The translations under genes and the position numbers were made by a program. From Elysia marginata (taxonomy: Eukaryota; Mollusca; Gastropoda; Plakobranchidae), in the NCBI GenBank assembly GCA_019649035.1, contig BMAT01012505.1, positions 269,537 through 304,909 of the forward strand: a stretch of 35,373 nucleotides of DNA. The letters run 5' to 3'. Positions within the stretch are counted from its first letter, which is position 1; the number at the start of each line of letters is the position of its first letter. Under the pieces are notes generated by a model, which had not been told where the DNA came from, ran no database searches, and saw only the letters and a list, made by a program, of their open reading frames with translations. This document shows positions 13,804-26,600 of the stretch, piece after piece.

Positions 13804-14580
13804 CTAGTAGTAGTAGTAGTTCGCCATTCTGGCTGTGTTAGTAGTTGCTTACTTCTGTTTGTTATTCTTATTACTCCGTTTTTACTTTCAAAGTTTCTTT
13901 TTTTTAAACAGGAATATTTGAGAAAGAGAAACTGCTGTTTTCCTTCCAAATTACAATCAAGCTCGAGCAACACCAAGGTCACATATCCCAAGAGGAGCTG
14001 GACTTTTTCATCAAGGTAAGAAGTATATCTCCGCTATTGTCACCGTGTGCTGCTGCACTTAAGTTTTCATTAGAAATTAAACATAACTGACTTTTTAAAA
14101 TCAAAATTCTTTGACCCACCTTCATCTTTCTTTATTGGGACGATCGTGCCAAAACTTTCACAGTTGCAATTCTTTAACAAAATCTTCAATCTTGTATGTT
14201 GCACTATCTTTTTTCAGTAAACTTAAACTCTTCTCATCAACCTTCGATTGAGTTTGGATATCAATTTAATTTTTAACGAGCATTATACGTTTTCGATGTT
14301 CTCTGAAGTCTTTTTTGCACAAAATTGTTTAAAGCTAAAGGTTGCAGTACGGAAGAATTTTAACGGCTCATGTAGTTAAAGGCATAAAACTGCCCTGTCC
14401 AAAGGACGGGCAATTTTGCAATCAGGTGAAAGAACAAAGACAGAAATATAGGCGATTCTTAACTGTACTAGGTTAACATACAGCAGCAAACGTGATGAAT
14501 GCACCTTATGAAAGTTAACTGTATCTTTTTATGGACTTTCTTTCACCTCATCTCTCTCTGTCTCTCTCTCTATCTCTCTC

Positions 14581-14620
<40 letters not shown>

Positions 14621-17600
14621 CTATGCCTATCTTTGTCTCACTTTTCCTATCTTCTTCTCTCTAAAATTGTTTTCTTGAGTTCTATACCTATACTAGCTTG
14701 ATAATCCCATCACCCTAACCACTCACAGGGCAATACATCTTTACAAAAAAGTGAGCACAAGAAACCGTTCGCCTGGCTGCCTGACACCGGCTGGGAAGAT
14801 TGTGTGCGACTCGCCGCCGACTTCCCTGGCTGCTTCCAAAACCTGCTCAAGGAGATTTCAGAGGGACACGACGAATGGAAAACTGTACGCTTCTTTAATT
14901 GATGTGCTCTTGTTTATTGCTGCAGTGATACATCCTTTTGTTGTGTTGTGTTAACTAAGCCAATACATTTTTTATTTTGTGTAAAGGATAACTTTGTCGT
15001 CCATTAACAAGTGTCTCTTTTACTGAAGAGAAACTTTAAAATTCGCTCAGTGTTAGACTGTTCAAGTTGAAACCCTACCAGGCATAAAAAGCCCCGTTGC
15101 AAAATACAGGGTTCTTTTAGGGGGGGGGGGGGTTCTATTTTGAACAGAAATATCTCAACTGCATGAAAGCAAAGTTACAAATTTTCAACCTCTAACTTGG
15201 CATGCAATACACCTATTGAAATGCTTAAAAATCAATTAATTCAAATGTCTGACCACTGCCTGACTCTCGGTTTACTCTAGGTGCTTAGTATATCACTGAC
15301 TTGAAGGCGTATTCTTTTGCTGTTTTTTTAATATGGGAAACACGGCCATTTTTTTTCTTTTTGACAAACTGGAGTCTTAAAGTTCGTAAGACTGCATGTT
15401 AGTAATGCTGAACATCCTCATCAATTGCATGTGTAGTGAAACAGGACAATAATGTTTCTCTCTGTATCCAGTGGTTTGACCATGATATGCCCGAGTCACA
15501 GCGGTTCCCGAAAAACTACGACCGGCGTATGACTAACTTCCAGAAACTGATGCTTCTTCGCTGCTTCCGTGTAGACCGGATCTACAGGGCCATCATGGAG
15601 TAAGGGGGGGGGGCTACTCTTAGAAATTAGAAAAAAAAAGACTACATGATGAAAATAATTGACAATGTCATTGAGACCACGGGCTTAAATTTCCCTCACT
15701 AAAATGTTTGATCACAACTAAATTAAATGAAATTAAAGAGGATCACTAAAATGTTTTTTAAGATATTAAATATAAAATATTCACTATTTTTAACCGAGAA
15801 TTTTGCACCCCTACATTTGTTTTAAAATACAAAGCCTGAGCACAGAACGTGTCGTCTATCTTATAGAACCAACTATTGTGAACGTAATTGATCAACATAA
15901 AACTCAAAACATTGTTATGATAGCGTAAAATAGTGCTTGACAAATCAGTCCTTTAACTGATCTAAATCAATGAGCAGTCCCAAGTTTAAAAAACAACATG
16001 AAACTGAATATATGTATTTAGAATACTCAACACTTTTAAATCTTTTAAACAATCTTTTTTTAAAAATGGATTTTGTGGACTAAAATATATAAGTCCTAGG
16101 GAGGTAAAACAACATAACACTTTAAAAATCTCTACGTTTCATATGATTCAGGTGGGTTTAAAAAAAAATTTAATGACTAAAACGAACGTCAAAGTAAGGT
16201 CACTAGTATTGTGCGGAAATGAGAAACAGAGACGAGTTTGGTGTATGACTTTTGCGTCTATTTACCTCTCTTTAACATCTTGGTACTGTAAATCTGTAAT
16301 CGATCTTCGGTTTTTTTTTGCCACTAATGATCTAAGAACTTTACATGTGTCCCCCGACAAGTCATTACCAACCAGTACCGTCAGAACTCTCAGAATAGCA
16401 GCACTTCGAGCGCATCACTATAACACAGGGCCAAGATCTTTCACAGCCCAATCATTGCCATTTTACTGTATGGCTTTTTCATGATGCAAAGTAATGATGT
16501 AATTAAAACCAGCATACCGTTTGAAACTACAAAAAGTTTGACTGCAATGTATAACGAATCAAATGAATCTGCTCCGCTCATCCCACCAGGTATGTTAGTG
16601 TCGTGATGGGGGAGCGCTACGTAACGCCACCTATCCTCAGCTTTGACAGCATCTTCGAGCAGAGCTCGCCCACCTCCCCTATCGTGTTCATCCTGAGTCC
16701 TGGGTCTGACCCGGCTGGCGACCTCCTCAAGCTGGCCGAGCGCCTGGACTTCAGTACCACCAAGATCAAGTTCTTGTCCATGGGTCAAGGCCAAGAGGAG
16801 GTGACCAACCCATAGATCTATAGACTGATGGGAAACAATCAGAGGAAGAGACAGAATAATGATTATATGTCCCTTTATTCACACCTTTGTTCTCGTGGCT
16901 TTCTCTTCCGGGCTCTATTTCCTCTTGTAACTTATCTCTTTCTCCTCCCTGCCCATCTCTCTCGCTGTCTGCATGTCTGTCTCTCTCTCTTTCTCTCTCT
17001 GTATGTCTGTCTTTGTCTTTATTTGTTTCCTAATCTCTCTTTCTCGATACCTCTCCTGTATGACCAAAAAAGATAGTTCATAGTTCCACGTTAGGATTTA
17101 CAGACCAAGGGATTACACATGCACACTTTATAAACATGCACGAATAACTCTTGATGGTGCTGTGTGTTCATAACATCAGTTAGATGTGGGTGTGCAGAGT
17201 CGGCTTCAACTAAGTCGTAAACACGCAGAAATTTTGCAAGTTTCTCGGAAGCAGTACAATCATTATATGTACAAACATAATTGCTACCTTAATGTCATCT
17301 CCGCCTGAAATTATGTTTTCAAGGATGGAGACTAATCTGTAAACGATTTTCTGAAATTTTTCCGCTCATTGGTGACAGTGCTGATGGTCAGGCCCAACTT
17401 ATCACAAAAAATCCTCATCTCTTTCTATATTTTCTCACTAGTTAGGGATCTTAAAAATTAACCGAATTCCCAAAATGTGGTGAAAGTCCCCATCCTTGTG
17501 TTTGATGCTGGCGCTTTTATATAGGCGCCAACTGTGCCAAATATTGTCGGCTATAATGTGGGAGTGCAGTTAGCGTTCCGAAGAGAACAGTGTGCGGCCT

Positions 17601-20600
17601 TATCTATAGGTTGATTGCATTGCATATTACGTGATATAGCTTTTGGCAATCAAGATGGCAAACGCTCCTAAAACTGTGGAGGAAAGGAAACATTTTTCGT
17701 GCAATGGATCAATATGATTCCCCAAAAAAGTTCCACTGCACACTTTCGGGGTGTCCGCCATCTTGATAGTTGAACGCTATATTACGCAATATTCATCCAA
17801 CCCATATAACGCATTTGCCCACACTTCGCTTTAATTTTCTTTCTTTCGACCGTTCTATCGGTCAGACGGCTATCCACCTCCTACACACGGCAGTATCCAG
17901 GGGCCAGTGGCTCATGCTACAGAACTGCCATCTACTGGTGCGCTGGCTCAGAGACCTGGAGAAGAATCTAGAGCAGCTCACTAAGACTCACCCTGACTTC
18001 CGACTGTGGATCACCACAGAGCCCACAGCCAGCTTCCCGATCGGCATCTTACAGAGGTCTCTCAAGGTGACGTTTTTTACTAGTCTTGAAGCGTAGTCAT
18101 TTTTTTAAATTTTTTAGGATTTAAGGATACTGGTAAGATAGCTCTCATAATGACTGTGTGTGTTGGGGGGAGGGATAATTACATTATCGTAATTTCTTAA
18201 AAGAGAACCTTGACTTTTTGCGGTGCTCATCCTGACTTAAAACATGGGTTTACTATACATGCAAGTGTTCAATCCTATCACACGTATTTTATGTTATAAA
18301 GAAATTATATATTTTTAAAGTTCTGAAGAAACGCAATGTATGTACAGGTATTCAGTGAGATAAAACCGGGAAAAAAGCAGACCTAGTTGCAACTATTGTA
18401 AACAGTAGAATTATGATTTTAGCATAAAGAACTATTATTAGAGTTGAAATGAATTTGGAAGTGCCACAACGAAACAAAAATTTTACATCTTCAAAATTCA
18501 GTACGTATAAAACAAGAGGAAAACTTCTCCCAAATCTCTGATAGGCCTATGGGGCTGATGTAATAAAGTCACCTGCGAGACGTGAGTCATTTTACAACAT
18601 AATGGTCGTTTCAAATGACGCGTATGCTATCCTAAGGTTAAGTACCGTTTATGCTTCAACTTAGTGTTGTGTCCATGTGAAATGGTGTCGGTGATATCTA
18701 GGTTAGAATTATTCCAAAGCTCCCGGTCCGGTATGACACGCGCATCATGTGAAACGAGCATTACTCTCTTTCTCTCCTCACCCCTCTCCCCACCTCCCCA
18801 CCTCTGACCAGGTGGTGACTGAGCCACCGAATGGTCTGCGCCTGAACCTGCGCAGCACCTACCTGAAGCTTCCGGTGAACGCTCTAGCCGAGTGTGAACA
18901 CGCGAGCTTCCCGATCCTGGTCTTCGTGCTCGCCTTCTTCCATGCCGTGGTGCAGGAGCGGAGGAAATATGGCAAAGTTAGTGGCCTGTGTCCTTTGCAC
19001 TACAAGCAAACCCTAAAATCCACCTGACAGATGATAAGAAAATATAGAGGCTTGTCTCTTAGTACAAATCTTCAGGGCACATAACCAATGGCATCGAGTT
19101 AGGTGAAAAGTGGAGTCGTATACAAATCTCTATATATATAGATATTATTTTCCCCATGGGACACAAAAAAGAATAAAATTAACTGGAAGCCGATTGCGGC
19201 AACTTCCTTTAACTCAAGCTAATTCGACTATATATGTAAACCCTAAGATCTGTATGGGAGATGAATTGATTATACACAGAAATCCTGTACAGTGTACATC
19301 GCAACCAATGATGTCAAAGCTCGGTGGTTACCTTGAAAGTAAGAGAGTAGAACACGTAAAAAACACATAGTGAATGTGTCGATATTAAAGAAAATAAAGA
19401 TTAGTTATAAACCTACATTTAAAAAATCTTTTAATAATAGTAAGGATATTGCATGAATGCCAAAAATTTCCTCTGCAAACGGCGCTTGAGAAAAAAGAAG
19501 TTACAACTGGAGTTTAGATCACTGTCTTGCAGGCTCTGGAGGGAGGGGGGGGGGATAGCCACTCTACACTTGTTTCTTGATTTGGTTTGTTTTACAGAAA
19601 ACGTCTTCTGATTTATGTATTTTCCTCTTTATTCGGCTCATTGTATGTATATTGTTTCTAATAATACTAGAAACAGTATGAGCTATTTGCTCTCAAACAC
19701 AGAAAAGGAAAGTTAATGTTTTTTGGTGGAATAATTCTGATAGGTTCCGGTATGTTACGGTGTTAGTTTATTCATCCGCTAAAAATTCAACATGTGGATC
19801 CATCTATTCAACTGAAATCGGTTTGAACTCAGCTCTGTTGTCTCACAAAGTTAGGACTACTTCTCGGATTCTTGTTGTTCATCACATTATCGATATGTTG
19901 TACATGTATCATAAATTATTGGCTGGGATTGCCAAAATAAATCATAATTATATTCACAACACTTGTTTCCGTGTTGGAAGTTAGTAATATGTACTCCCCT
20001 CACCTTCCCATCCACGCCCTAAAATACAAATCAATTGCTAAGCTTTGCCATAACCTCTATAACCTAGATGTTTTGGCTGTTTATCTAGATGCTTTCCTAG
20101 GTTTGACAAGAAATAGGTTACAAAGAACAAAAGCAGCGGATAAACGAACCAATCAATAGGCTTTTTTAGGTATGTGAAATATAAAGGTAGATTATGGCGT
20201 CAGTATCTAGTGGTTCTTGGACCGAAAGGTTCATGTTTCAAGCCGTGGCTTGGCGGGTCTTACGGAAAGGCTCTTTACACACACTTCTTCGCTGCACTCT
20301 GGTATTAAGAGAGTACGTGATAGGCATTGAAAGATCTTGTCAGTGTGCTACAGGGATGTGCTTAAACTGCAGCTCTCATGTGAGTTCAGAGTGTTGTTTG
20401 GTTGGTCTGTCGGGGAACCCATGTAAAGCACCTAAAGCAGAATAAAATGCTCTTTAATTTGTTTAGATTGACGTAGCTGACTGTTTTGTGGCTTGGTTCT
20501 GCAGGTAGGCTGGAACATCAGCTACGACTTCAATGAGAGCGACTTCAACACATGCATGACAATCCTCAATACCTATCTGGATAGAATGGTGGAGCAGCAC

Positions 20601-23600
20601 GACCCCAAGATTCCTTGGAATACACTCAAGTATCTCATTGGCGAGGTTCGTTTGTATTCATTCGAATTTGAGCATGAGAATTAGTTGTCTCGTGTCCACT
20701 CCGAGCGAGTTGAGAGTCGGAAATATATTTTTCAGAAAACGATTTATAAAGGTGTACTTTTTTCTTCTTTTTTTTCTACATGAAAAACAAGGGTTTTAAT
20801 ATCTTATTGCTATATACAGTTTGTATTGGCATTTTTTAAAAACATTCTGACCAATAGAAGCCTAGAAAAATGTCTTGTTCCTAGATGCAATGCCTTTGGA
20901 GGAGAAAATTGCGCATCCGACTCATTCACCCTAGACCCGAGGAAGTCTATCTCATCGGAGACCTTAAGGCCTTAAAGAAATTTGTTTTAAGAACCCCTGA
21001 TGAATACATTAAAACCTTTAACATTTTAGCAGAACCTTTGCTACCTAGATAAAGTGTGTACCGATTAATCCCAATTTCGATGTTGCACTTGAGGTCTAAA
21101 AATGAAGACCCAAGCCTATAGCCACGGATAGCGTCCGTGATAGACTGAGCAAAAGATGTCATTACTTCACTCTTAGAAAGGAGAATTGTTCAACTAAGTG
21201 TTGTTATTAATAAGAAAAAGGCAAAACTATCTGCAGAGAACACAACATTTATGAAACCTTTGGGCCAGATTTTATTTAAATCGGGCTCTAACCATCAGTG
21301 ACTACGGCCTTTATCCTCTAATTGCGATTAACTGTAAAATCACTGAATAACTCCGCCAAACATTTGGCTAGATTTGTGACTGTGAGTCAGTTGAAACCTA
21401 AATGCGCTTCTCGCATCACCGTCCCATTGATTAGTTTGTTTGATCTGCTTCTCGAACTCTCAACGACAGTTTGCTCAACTGGTAGCCTAGGTCTCTGCTG
21501 GGCGATGTTTATAGAGGTCTTATATATTTGAAGGTGAGGAGAGTGACAGAATCGCCGATCGAGATCAGGCAGTCTTTGTTGATGATCACAGTAACTAAGA
21601 GAAGGATGTGTTAGTGGTCTTCCTGATCGCAGATGGTTCGATTTTTTTGTCCTACTGGAGTCCCCTAGATAGTTCCTCTTCGGATTTGACTGAAAAGACG
21701 CACAAAGGCAAACAATTTTGTTAGCTTCTTTGGAGAACTTAATTGTTTAATAGGGCAAGCGGAGTAAGGATTCTATGACTACTCAGGATACGCGTTGGCA
21801 TTTTATAAGGGGATCAATTCATTTGTAAGATTGATAATTGCTTTCTCCCAGTCTCCTTTTAGTTTTACAAACAGATGTTTATGTCTCGATAATTTTTTCT
21901 GCATTATTGTATCTCAATTTTCTTACATTAGACATTGCCGTGCTTAAACACCGCTTCTCTTCATGGATGATCAACATCGCCTTCGTTACAGGTGATGTAT
22001 GGGGGCAGAGCTATAGACGACTTTGACCGACGTATTCTCCGTACCTACATGGACGAATATATGGGCGATTTTATTTTCGACTCTTTTCAACCTTTCCACT
22101 TTTACCATGACGAAAGTGTCGATTACTTTATACCCGAAGTAGAAGTACCGAAGTGCAAAGACGAGTATCTATGTGAGCTGTTCATTTAGCCGCCATGCTT
22201 TTTTTGAGCCAGTATTATTCGAATTTCTGGTCGCTGTTTTTTTTTAATGTGTGTGCTTTTTTTCCTTTGTTTGTTGAATACTTTTCTAATTCTGATACGT
22301 ATGCTACATATACATACATCAATTTGTTTACACTATGACGCATTTATTTATAAATTATTTTATCGTCTTGCAAAAACGATTTCAGTTAGGAAACACGTTA
22401 GCTTTTTGTTTTTATTTTGTTGTTAACAGCTGTTGTCGTTGTTTTTATGTTAATGGTGTTGGTGTTATTTATCTCCAAATATTTACTATTTTTTGGTCAA
22501 GTGTTTAGAAAGGCCCCTGAACTGCGGATACTTTTGGGATATAATGTATAGAAATCCATGGGAAATTTGATCGGCTTTTGAAAACAGTTATGTTCAGCAA
22601 TTCCAAAAGACATGGCCATGATATTCGTTGTGAAAATGTTAGTGTAATTTTTCTGATGACCATCACTTTGAAGTTTGATGAATAAAATCTTAATCTTTTT
22701 TAATGAAAATGTCCGACCCTTGAAGCGGGTGGCCTTGTCACTTAGCATTCGTTGCATGCCAACGATATTATATTTGGTCAACAGTTTAATAGTCCTGGTA
22801 ATTTTCATGCTCTTTTTCTCACCATTAGTATACATTGAATCGTTACCATTGGCTAACAAACCGGATGTATTTGGATTGAATCCCAACGCTGAGATCGGTT
22901 ACTACACACTGGCGGCCAAAACTATCTGGGAACATCTGATAGAGCTACAACCTCAAACAGGTCAGTGAGTCGATCTATCTATCTACCTGTCTGTCTATTT
23001 ACTTGATGGTAGACTGTATGGTGTTGCAAGAAATCAAGTGACGGAAGGGTTTTTTTATAGAGCAATATATGGTTCATAGAGTTTTGCTTTGTGTCTTCGG
23101 AATTATATAAAGTTACAAGGCCGTTGAACTTTTTTCGAATTGTTTGCTTCACTTCACTTCACTTCGCTTCAGTCCCTCGACCTGTGGGGTCGTCGGGGGG
23201 ATCTGAGGGCAGAAGAAGCAGTTTTCTGTCGCCATGCATCTCTGTCTGAGGCTGACCTGACCAGTTCGTACATTGCCATTCCGATCCATTCCTTGATGTT
23301 ATCACACCAAGCCTTCTTTTGTCGTCCTCGTCTGCGCTTGCCTTCCACTATGCCCTGGAGAATTGTCTTGGAAAGGCTGTCGTGTCTGGTGACATGTCCA
23401 AACCAAGCCAGTTTCCGCCGTTTCACTGTCGCCAGTAAAGGTTCTTGCGGACCAACATATGCAACGACTAATTCGCGGACAGACTCGTTTGTTACGTGAT
23501 CTTTGTACGAGATACGGAGTAGCTTCCTCAGGCACTTGTTTTCAAAAAGCTGTATCCGTCTCTCCGTATCTGCCAGTAGTGTCCACGTTTCACACCCGTA

Positions 23601-26600
23601 TGTTAGTATGGAGATTACAAAGGACCTGAAGAGTTTGTGTTTCGCCTTGAAGCTAATGGAGCTCTTCCAGATTTTTCCGAGCTTGGCGAACGCTGCTGTT
23701 GCCAAAGCTATTCGAGTGCGAACTTCAACAGTCGAGCTACCATCCTCATGCAAGGTCGCACCCAAATATTTTTAAATTTATGTACCAACTCCAGGGGTTC
23801 GTCGTCCATGGTTATNNNNNNNNNNNNNNNNNNNNNNNNNNNNNNNNNNNNNNNNNNNNNNNNNNNNNNNNNNNNNNNNNNNNNNNNNNNNNNNNNNNNN
23901 NNNNNNNNNNNNNNNNNNNNNNNNNNNNNNNNNNNNNNNNNNNNNNNNNNNNNNNNNNNNNNNNNNNNNNNNNNNNNNNNNNNNNNNNNNNNNNNNNNNN
24001 NNNNNNNNNNNNNNNNNNNNNNNNNNNNNNNNNNNNNNNNNNNNNNNNNNNNNNNNNNNNNNNNNNNNNNNNNNNNNNNNNNNNNNNNNNNNNNNNNNNN
24101 NNNNNNNNNNNNNNNNNNNNNNNNNNNNNNNNNNNNNNNNNNNNNNNNNNNNNNNNNNNNNNNNNNNNNNNNNNNNNNNNNNNNNNNNNNNNNNNNNNNN
24201 NNNNNNNNNNNNNNNNNNNNNNNNNNNNNNNNNNNNNNNNNNNNNNNNNNNNNNNNNNNNNNNNNNNNNNNNNNNNNNNNNNNNNNNNNNNNNNNNNNNN
24301 NNNNNNNNNNNNNNNNNNNNNNNNNNNNNNNNNNNNNNNNNNNNNNNNNNNNNNNNNNNNNNNNNNNNNNNNNNNNNNNNNNNNNNNNNNNNNNNNNNNN
24401 NNNNNNNNNNNNNNNNNNNNNNNNNNNNNNNNNNNNNNNNNNNNNNNNNNNNNNNNNNNNNNNNNNNNNNNNNNNNNNNNNNNNNNNNNNNNNNNNNNNN
24501 NNNNNNNNNNNNNNNNNNNNNNNNNNNNNNNNNNNNNNNNNNNNNNNNNNNNNNNNNNNNNNNNNNNNNNNNNNNNNNNNNNNNNNNNNNNNNNNNNNNN
24601 NNNNNNNNNNAAGCTCTGATGGGATGTTATCGACTCCGGGTGCCTTTCCAAGTTTCAATCTTTTAACTGCAGCTTCAACCTCTGATTTTTGAATTGGCGG
24701 GCTGTCATCTGTTTCTGGTGGATCTCGGGTGGCTGAAAAAATCGAGAGGTCGGGTTGGATTTCACAATTGTACAAATCACTGCAGTATTCTGACCATCTC
24801 TGCATAATGTCCTCATCGTCTGTGAGCAGGCGGCCGTCTTTGTCTTTGATAAGATTTACTTTCGGTTGGCAGGTCTTGGTGAGCATCTTTAATGTACTGA
24901 AGACTTGCTTCGATCTGCCCGATGACATACCCTGTTCTATGGCTACACATTGATCATCAATCCATTTCTCCTTCGCCTTCTTCATCTTTTTCCGGACCGC
25001 TTTGTTCGCCAGTTGGTAGTTCTCCATGGCCACGTTGCTTCCGAACTTTCTCTTACGAAGTTCCCTTCTCTTGTCACAGAGGTCCAGCACTTCATTCGTG
25101 ACCCACGGTTGGATTGTTCTGTGTTTCCTTCCAAGGAATTCCTCGGCGGTGGATACCAAGACTTCTTTCAGGCTGTTAGCCATTGTATCCACATCACTGT
25201 CGATGATCCACATCATTGTTTGCTTACGTGATGGTAAACTGTATGCTATTGCAAGAGGTCAAATTATACTTTGTGAAAGTAATGTCTGGTCCATGGAGTT
25301 TCGTTTTGTATGTTGTTTTCTTTAAGATGTACTTTTCACCCCAAAAAATGGATCTATAGAAAGTTAGAGAGGCTGTTTGTTTTTGTTTTTGTTTTTTTTT
25401 TGGTTGTTTAAATGTGCTGCCGTAGAGATAAAACAAACTTAAAATTAAGTACATACGCAGATGGGACTAATACCTAGGGGTCACATTTTTTCATGTATTG
25501 ATTTACCATTTCTCCCTTTTTTAATATAGGAAAGTAGTTAACAAATCATACCCAATTAGTTGCTTCAAAATATTTTCTGAGGCTATTCCAAGAAAGGTCT
25601 TTGCATAAATCAGAGATGGAAGTAAAGGTTCGTTTTTTTTAATTTTAAAAAGTACGTTGCCAGTCAATTTAGTTGTTTTATTTCATTTCAGAGGCCTCCC
25701 AAGACTAATATACATTGATGGCATTACCTTGTACAATCATTTACCTCAATGGTCTTTAGGGGTCCACCGTGTATGCATCAGACTCACACTGAGGTTAGGC
25801 CTCTGCGAAACCGCCTTTTGTGGGGATCTCAGTTTTACACGAAATTACAAGCTTGCTGTAATTCATTCCCAGGGGGGTCATCCACGGGGGTCAGTAGAGA
25901 GGATCACATAGCACAGATCGCCAACGACGTCATAGACAAGCTGCCGCAGGAGTTCGACCTGCCCAAGATAAAGAGAGCATTGGGCCTGGACATTTCGCCT
26001 ACAACTGTCGTCATGCTACAGGTTAGAGTACGAGTGAGATAGGATCGGAAACACTCTCTCAGAAAGTTGGTTGAAGAGAAATACAAATTGCACAAGTTTT
26101 GCTTACATAGAAAGAAACACCTGCTAAAAAGACTGGTAGGCACAAATCTGATTATATCAAGGTGGTGGCAGTATTCATAGAACTATCACCGTAACAGAAT
26201 TTAAAACGCTCACATTTCAATGATGACAATGAATGGACAAGATAACATTCTACATTTCTAGAAAGCTAAAGATACAACAAGCAAAGCACATTGAAATTTA
26301 ATTTTGTAAAAATTAAGCGATAAAAATGGTGCAATCTTGTAGAGCAACGTGTGTTCTCGTCGACAGCTGCGCATGGCAGATAAGTTGGGAGTCGAGTAGT
26401 CCAAAACAAGAGCATCGATTTTATTCCTAGATTTCCATAGAATAAGACTATGATACTGTGAAATGCAGTAGACACTGCAGGGTTCTTTGAAAAACGTATT
26501 TTGGTCTGCTTTGACACCGAAAAATCCTTTTTTATCATCCATATTTATTTGATTTTAAAATGATTTAGATTTCGTGTTTTTCCGTCTTTGTTTATTGTTT

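Larger units (their letters stand above)
16801..17865 (+). other. Intron w17
   Basis: 1065 bp. Holds a CT/GT-rich stretch (about 16965-17045) and a MITE-like element (about 17617-17795). The acceptor GGTCAG lies in a T-rich context. Confidence 0.75.
22961..25872 (+). other. Intron w22, longest intron
   Basis: 2912 bp as assembled, including 795 N. About 2.07 kb is a LINE insertion (23150-25214) within a segment that was already partly duplicated. The last 500 bp before the acceptor show no known element. Confidence 0.8.

Noticed and set aside
13698-14019. Poly-valine and poly-threonine reading frames
   Set aside because: They come from the (TAG)n array in intron w13; the C-terminal part of the plus-strand frame only reads through exon w14 out of frame.
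15600-15603. TAA after exon w16 as a premature stop
   Set aside because: The donor GTAAGG starts one base earlier and splicing to 16590 restores GAG-TAT in frame.
22497-22886. 129-codon minus-strand frame as a gene
   Set aside because: It overlaps exon w22 antisense and resembles no known protein.
23139-25315. The 90-bp flanking similarity as the LINE target-site duplication
   Set aside because: It is far too long and diverged; the exact 11-bp repeat fits better.
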